In this document: in pieces, positions 6,135 through 7,344 of the stretch
Position numbering within the stretch: the stretch's first letter is position 1
Layout: the number at the start of each line of letters is the position of its first letter
Assembly (NCBI GenBank): GCA_004524385.1
Contig: SDNM01000073.1
Span: 1-7,344 of the forward strand
Source: Promethearchaeota archaeon
GTDB taxonomy: Archaea > Asgardarchaeota > Lokiarchaeia > Sigyniarchaeales > SOKP01
Direction: 5' to 3'
Length of the DNA stretch: 7,344 bases
Made by a program: the position numbers and the translations under genes
Notes under the pieces: model-generated
Database searches by the model: none
Seen by the model: the letters and a program-made list of their open reading frames with translations, nothing else
Told to the model about the DNA's origin: nothing

Positions 6135-7344
6135 GTGATAAAAGAGAGTTTTATTTTTAAGGAAGACTTAATTAAAGGAAAATCATTATACCCTTATCTT
6201 ACGATATTTAAGAAAGAACCGTTTAAATCCTTTTTTTCAGTGAAAAGTAGGGAGATTGGACCATTTTATATTAGTAATTCCGATGAGGTCATAAAATTTT
6301 ATCAATTTTTTAATAAAAATATCCTAAATGAAAGACCCCTCAACCTCGAAAATGTTTACTATTTCCTCTTATTAAGAAAGTATTTGAAAGAGGATAAGAA
6401 AGAAAATAAGAAAGAATTATATGATTATATTAAAAAATGTAAATTTTCAAAAGGGAATGATAAATTAGGATTTAAATTTTCTCCCTATTCAAATCAAAAA
6501 GAACCGGATATTTGGTCCACTTATTTTGCTTTAGCAAGCATGAAATTATTAGGAGTTTTGAATGAATTTCTAGCTTCAAAGGGACAAAACCAGGTCGCCC
6601 GAGAAATTAAAGACTTTGTCCACCCTCACAATAAAGGTGATAGATTCTTACACTGTTTTGTTGAAGATTGCGAAATTTGCAAAAAGACATCATCGGCAAG
6701 AACACTATATTTCGCATTGGAGATTTTAAGGCTTGTAGGAATAGATACAAGATTAAGTAAAGACTCGTTTCGCTCCTATTTAACTGATAAAAAGCGAGAT
6801 CCATTGATGGTTTTCAAGTTGTTATGTTTTAAGCTTTTGGATCTTGATTCTAATGTTAATGAAAAAGCTCTTCAATATCTTCATCAATTTCAAAAAGAAA
6901 ATGGCGGTTTTAGTTTTAAAAAAATAGATGGAAAAATAAATACAACATTTTGGTTGGTTTATGTTCTCGATATATATTCTTGGCTAATAAATTATAATCC
7001 TATCCCAATCTATTCTTTTATAAACTCTAAACTAAATGAAATATTAAGTGAGGATTCCAATCGAACCCTTATTAAAATGATGGAACTCTCAAAATTAATA
7101 ATAATCTTATCGATAATTTGGAAAAAATTCATTAACACCATCGAGAGAGTCTTATTCAAACAATTAGAGCAAGAAAAATATGTTGATTCAAATCAAATTA
7201 AAACATCATTTGGATTGACACATGGAATTGAAGAGGTAATTTCTTACATTAATGAATATTACACTTTTAATATACGTATTTTGGATAATCAATTAGAATT
7301 TAATAATTATATTCGTGATTTAAGTCCTGGACAAAAAGATTTTG
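6135..7344 (+). CDS. Prenyltransferase/squalene-cyclase-repeat protein, GTG start, 3' end outside the window
   Basis: An open frame of 403 codons continues past the right edge. A stop at 6132-6134 directly precedes the GTG at 6135, and the first in-frame ATG is only near residue 134, so GTG is the likely start. The protein looks like an alpha/alpha toroid of the prenyltransferase-beta/squalene-cyclase repeat type. Repeat-like helices include DIWSTYFALASMKLLGV (125-141), SARTLYFALEILRLVGI after 187, and the hallmark QKENGGF (253-259) followed by INTTFWLVYVLDIYSWL (268-284). The Asp/Cys/His zinc ligands of true farnesyl- or geranylgeranyltransferase beta subunits are not seen at the QKENGGF repeat, so protein prenylation is doubtful. 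An H173-C174-x4-C179-x2-C182 cluster between repeats could bind a metal. A hydrophobic helix near 316-330 is more likely part of the toroid than a membrane span. The N-terminal 70 residues and the Lys/Glu-rich linker (about 78-95) match nothing I recognise. Function unknown. Confidence 0.8.
   Translation, partial: MIKESFIFKEDLIKGKSLYPYLTIFKKEPFKSFFSVKSREIGPFYISNSDEVIKFYQFFNKNILNERPLNLENVYYFLLLRKYLKEDKKENKKELYDYIKKCKFSKGNDKLGFKFSPYSNQKEPDIWSTYFALASMKLLGVLNEFLASKGQNQVAREIKDFVHPHNKGDRFLHCFVEDCEICKKTSSARTLYFALEILRLVGIDTRLSKDSFRSYLTDKKRDPLMVFKLLCFKLLDLDSNVNEKALQYLHQFQKENGGFSFKKIDGKINTTFWLVYVLDIYSWLINYNPIPIYSFINSKLNEILSEDSNRTLIKMMELSKLIIILSIIWKKFINTIERVLFKQLEQEKYVDSNQIKTSFGLTHGIEEVISYINEYYTFNIRILDNQLEFNNYIRDLSPGQKDF

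Noticed and set aside
6607..6804. Minus-strand 65-residue open frame
   Set aside because: It is inside the long repeat-protein frame on the plus strand, which has clear repeat motifs there. Treated as a shadow.
1025..7344. The repeat protein as a prenyltransferase for the nearby GTPase
   Set aside because: The GTPase has no C-terminal cysteine, and the repeat protein lacks the visible zinc ligands of protein prenyltransferases. The genes are also separated by three unrelated genes.
1..7344. CRISPR array, tRNA/rRNA gene, insertion sequence or phage genes
   Set aside because: I saw no regularly spaced direct repeats, no tRNA cloverleaf or rRNA sequence, and no transposase, integrase or capsid-like protein in the frames read.

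Overview
The window looks like chromosome from an uncultivated archaeon, most likely an Asgard archaeon of the Lokiarchaeia (Promethearchaeota) type. This is inferred from strongly AT-rich DNA, a eukaryote-like Ras/Rab-type small GTPase beside a protein with a longin/roadblock-like domain, an HdrD-like double-CCG iron-sulfur protein paired with a flavoprotein, archaeal TATA-like boxes, and a prenyltransferase-repeat protein. No rRNA or marker gene is present, so the lineage is not proven.

Layout. Bases 1-866 (+) encode a protein with about four membrane helices and a cytosolic C-terminal domain resembling longin/roadblock folds; its frame is open to the left edge, so the 5' end may be missing. 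Bases 1025-1564 (+) encode a complete 179-residue small GTPase. The P-loop lies upstream of the first ATG, so translation must start at a non-ATG codon; an ATT six bases after a GGAGG is the best candidate. Bases 1781-3265 and 3285-4670 (+) form a tight two-gene operon: a VAO/4-cresol-dehydrogenase-type FAD oxidoreductase, then an iron-sulfur protein with two N-terminal cysteine clusters and two CCG domains. The operon ends at a hairpin followed by ten T. Bases 4740-5924 (-) encode a class I PLP aminotransferase, convergent with that operon. After a 210-base divergent intergenic region with inverted repeats, bases 6135-7344 (+) encode a GTG-started prenyltransferase/squalene-cyclase-repeat protein that runs off the right edge. 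No gap exceeds 300 bases.

Working together. The flavoprotein and iron-sulfur protein probably form one cytosolic redox enzyme that oxidises an organic substrate and passes electrons through Fe-S clusters to an unknown acceptor. The membrane longin/roadblock-like protein and the GTPase are candidates for a membrane-linked GTPase switch. The aminotransferase is ordinary amino-acid metabolism. The prenyltransferase-repeat protein has no known role here; it carries an unusual His-Cys-x4-Cys-x2-Cys cluster.
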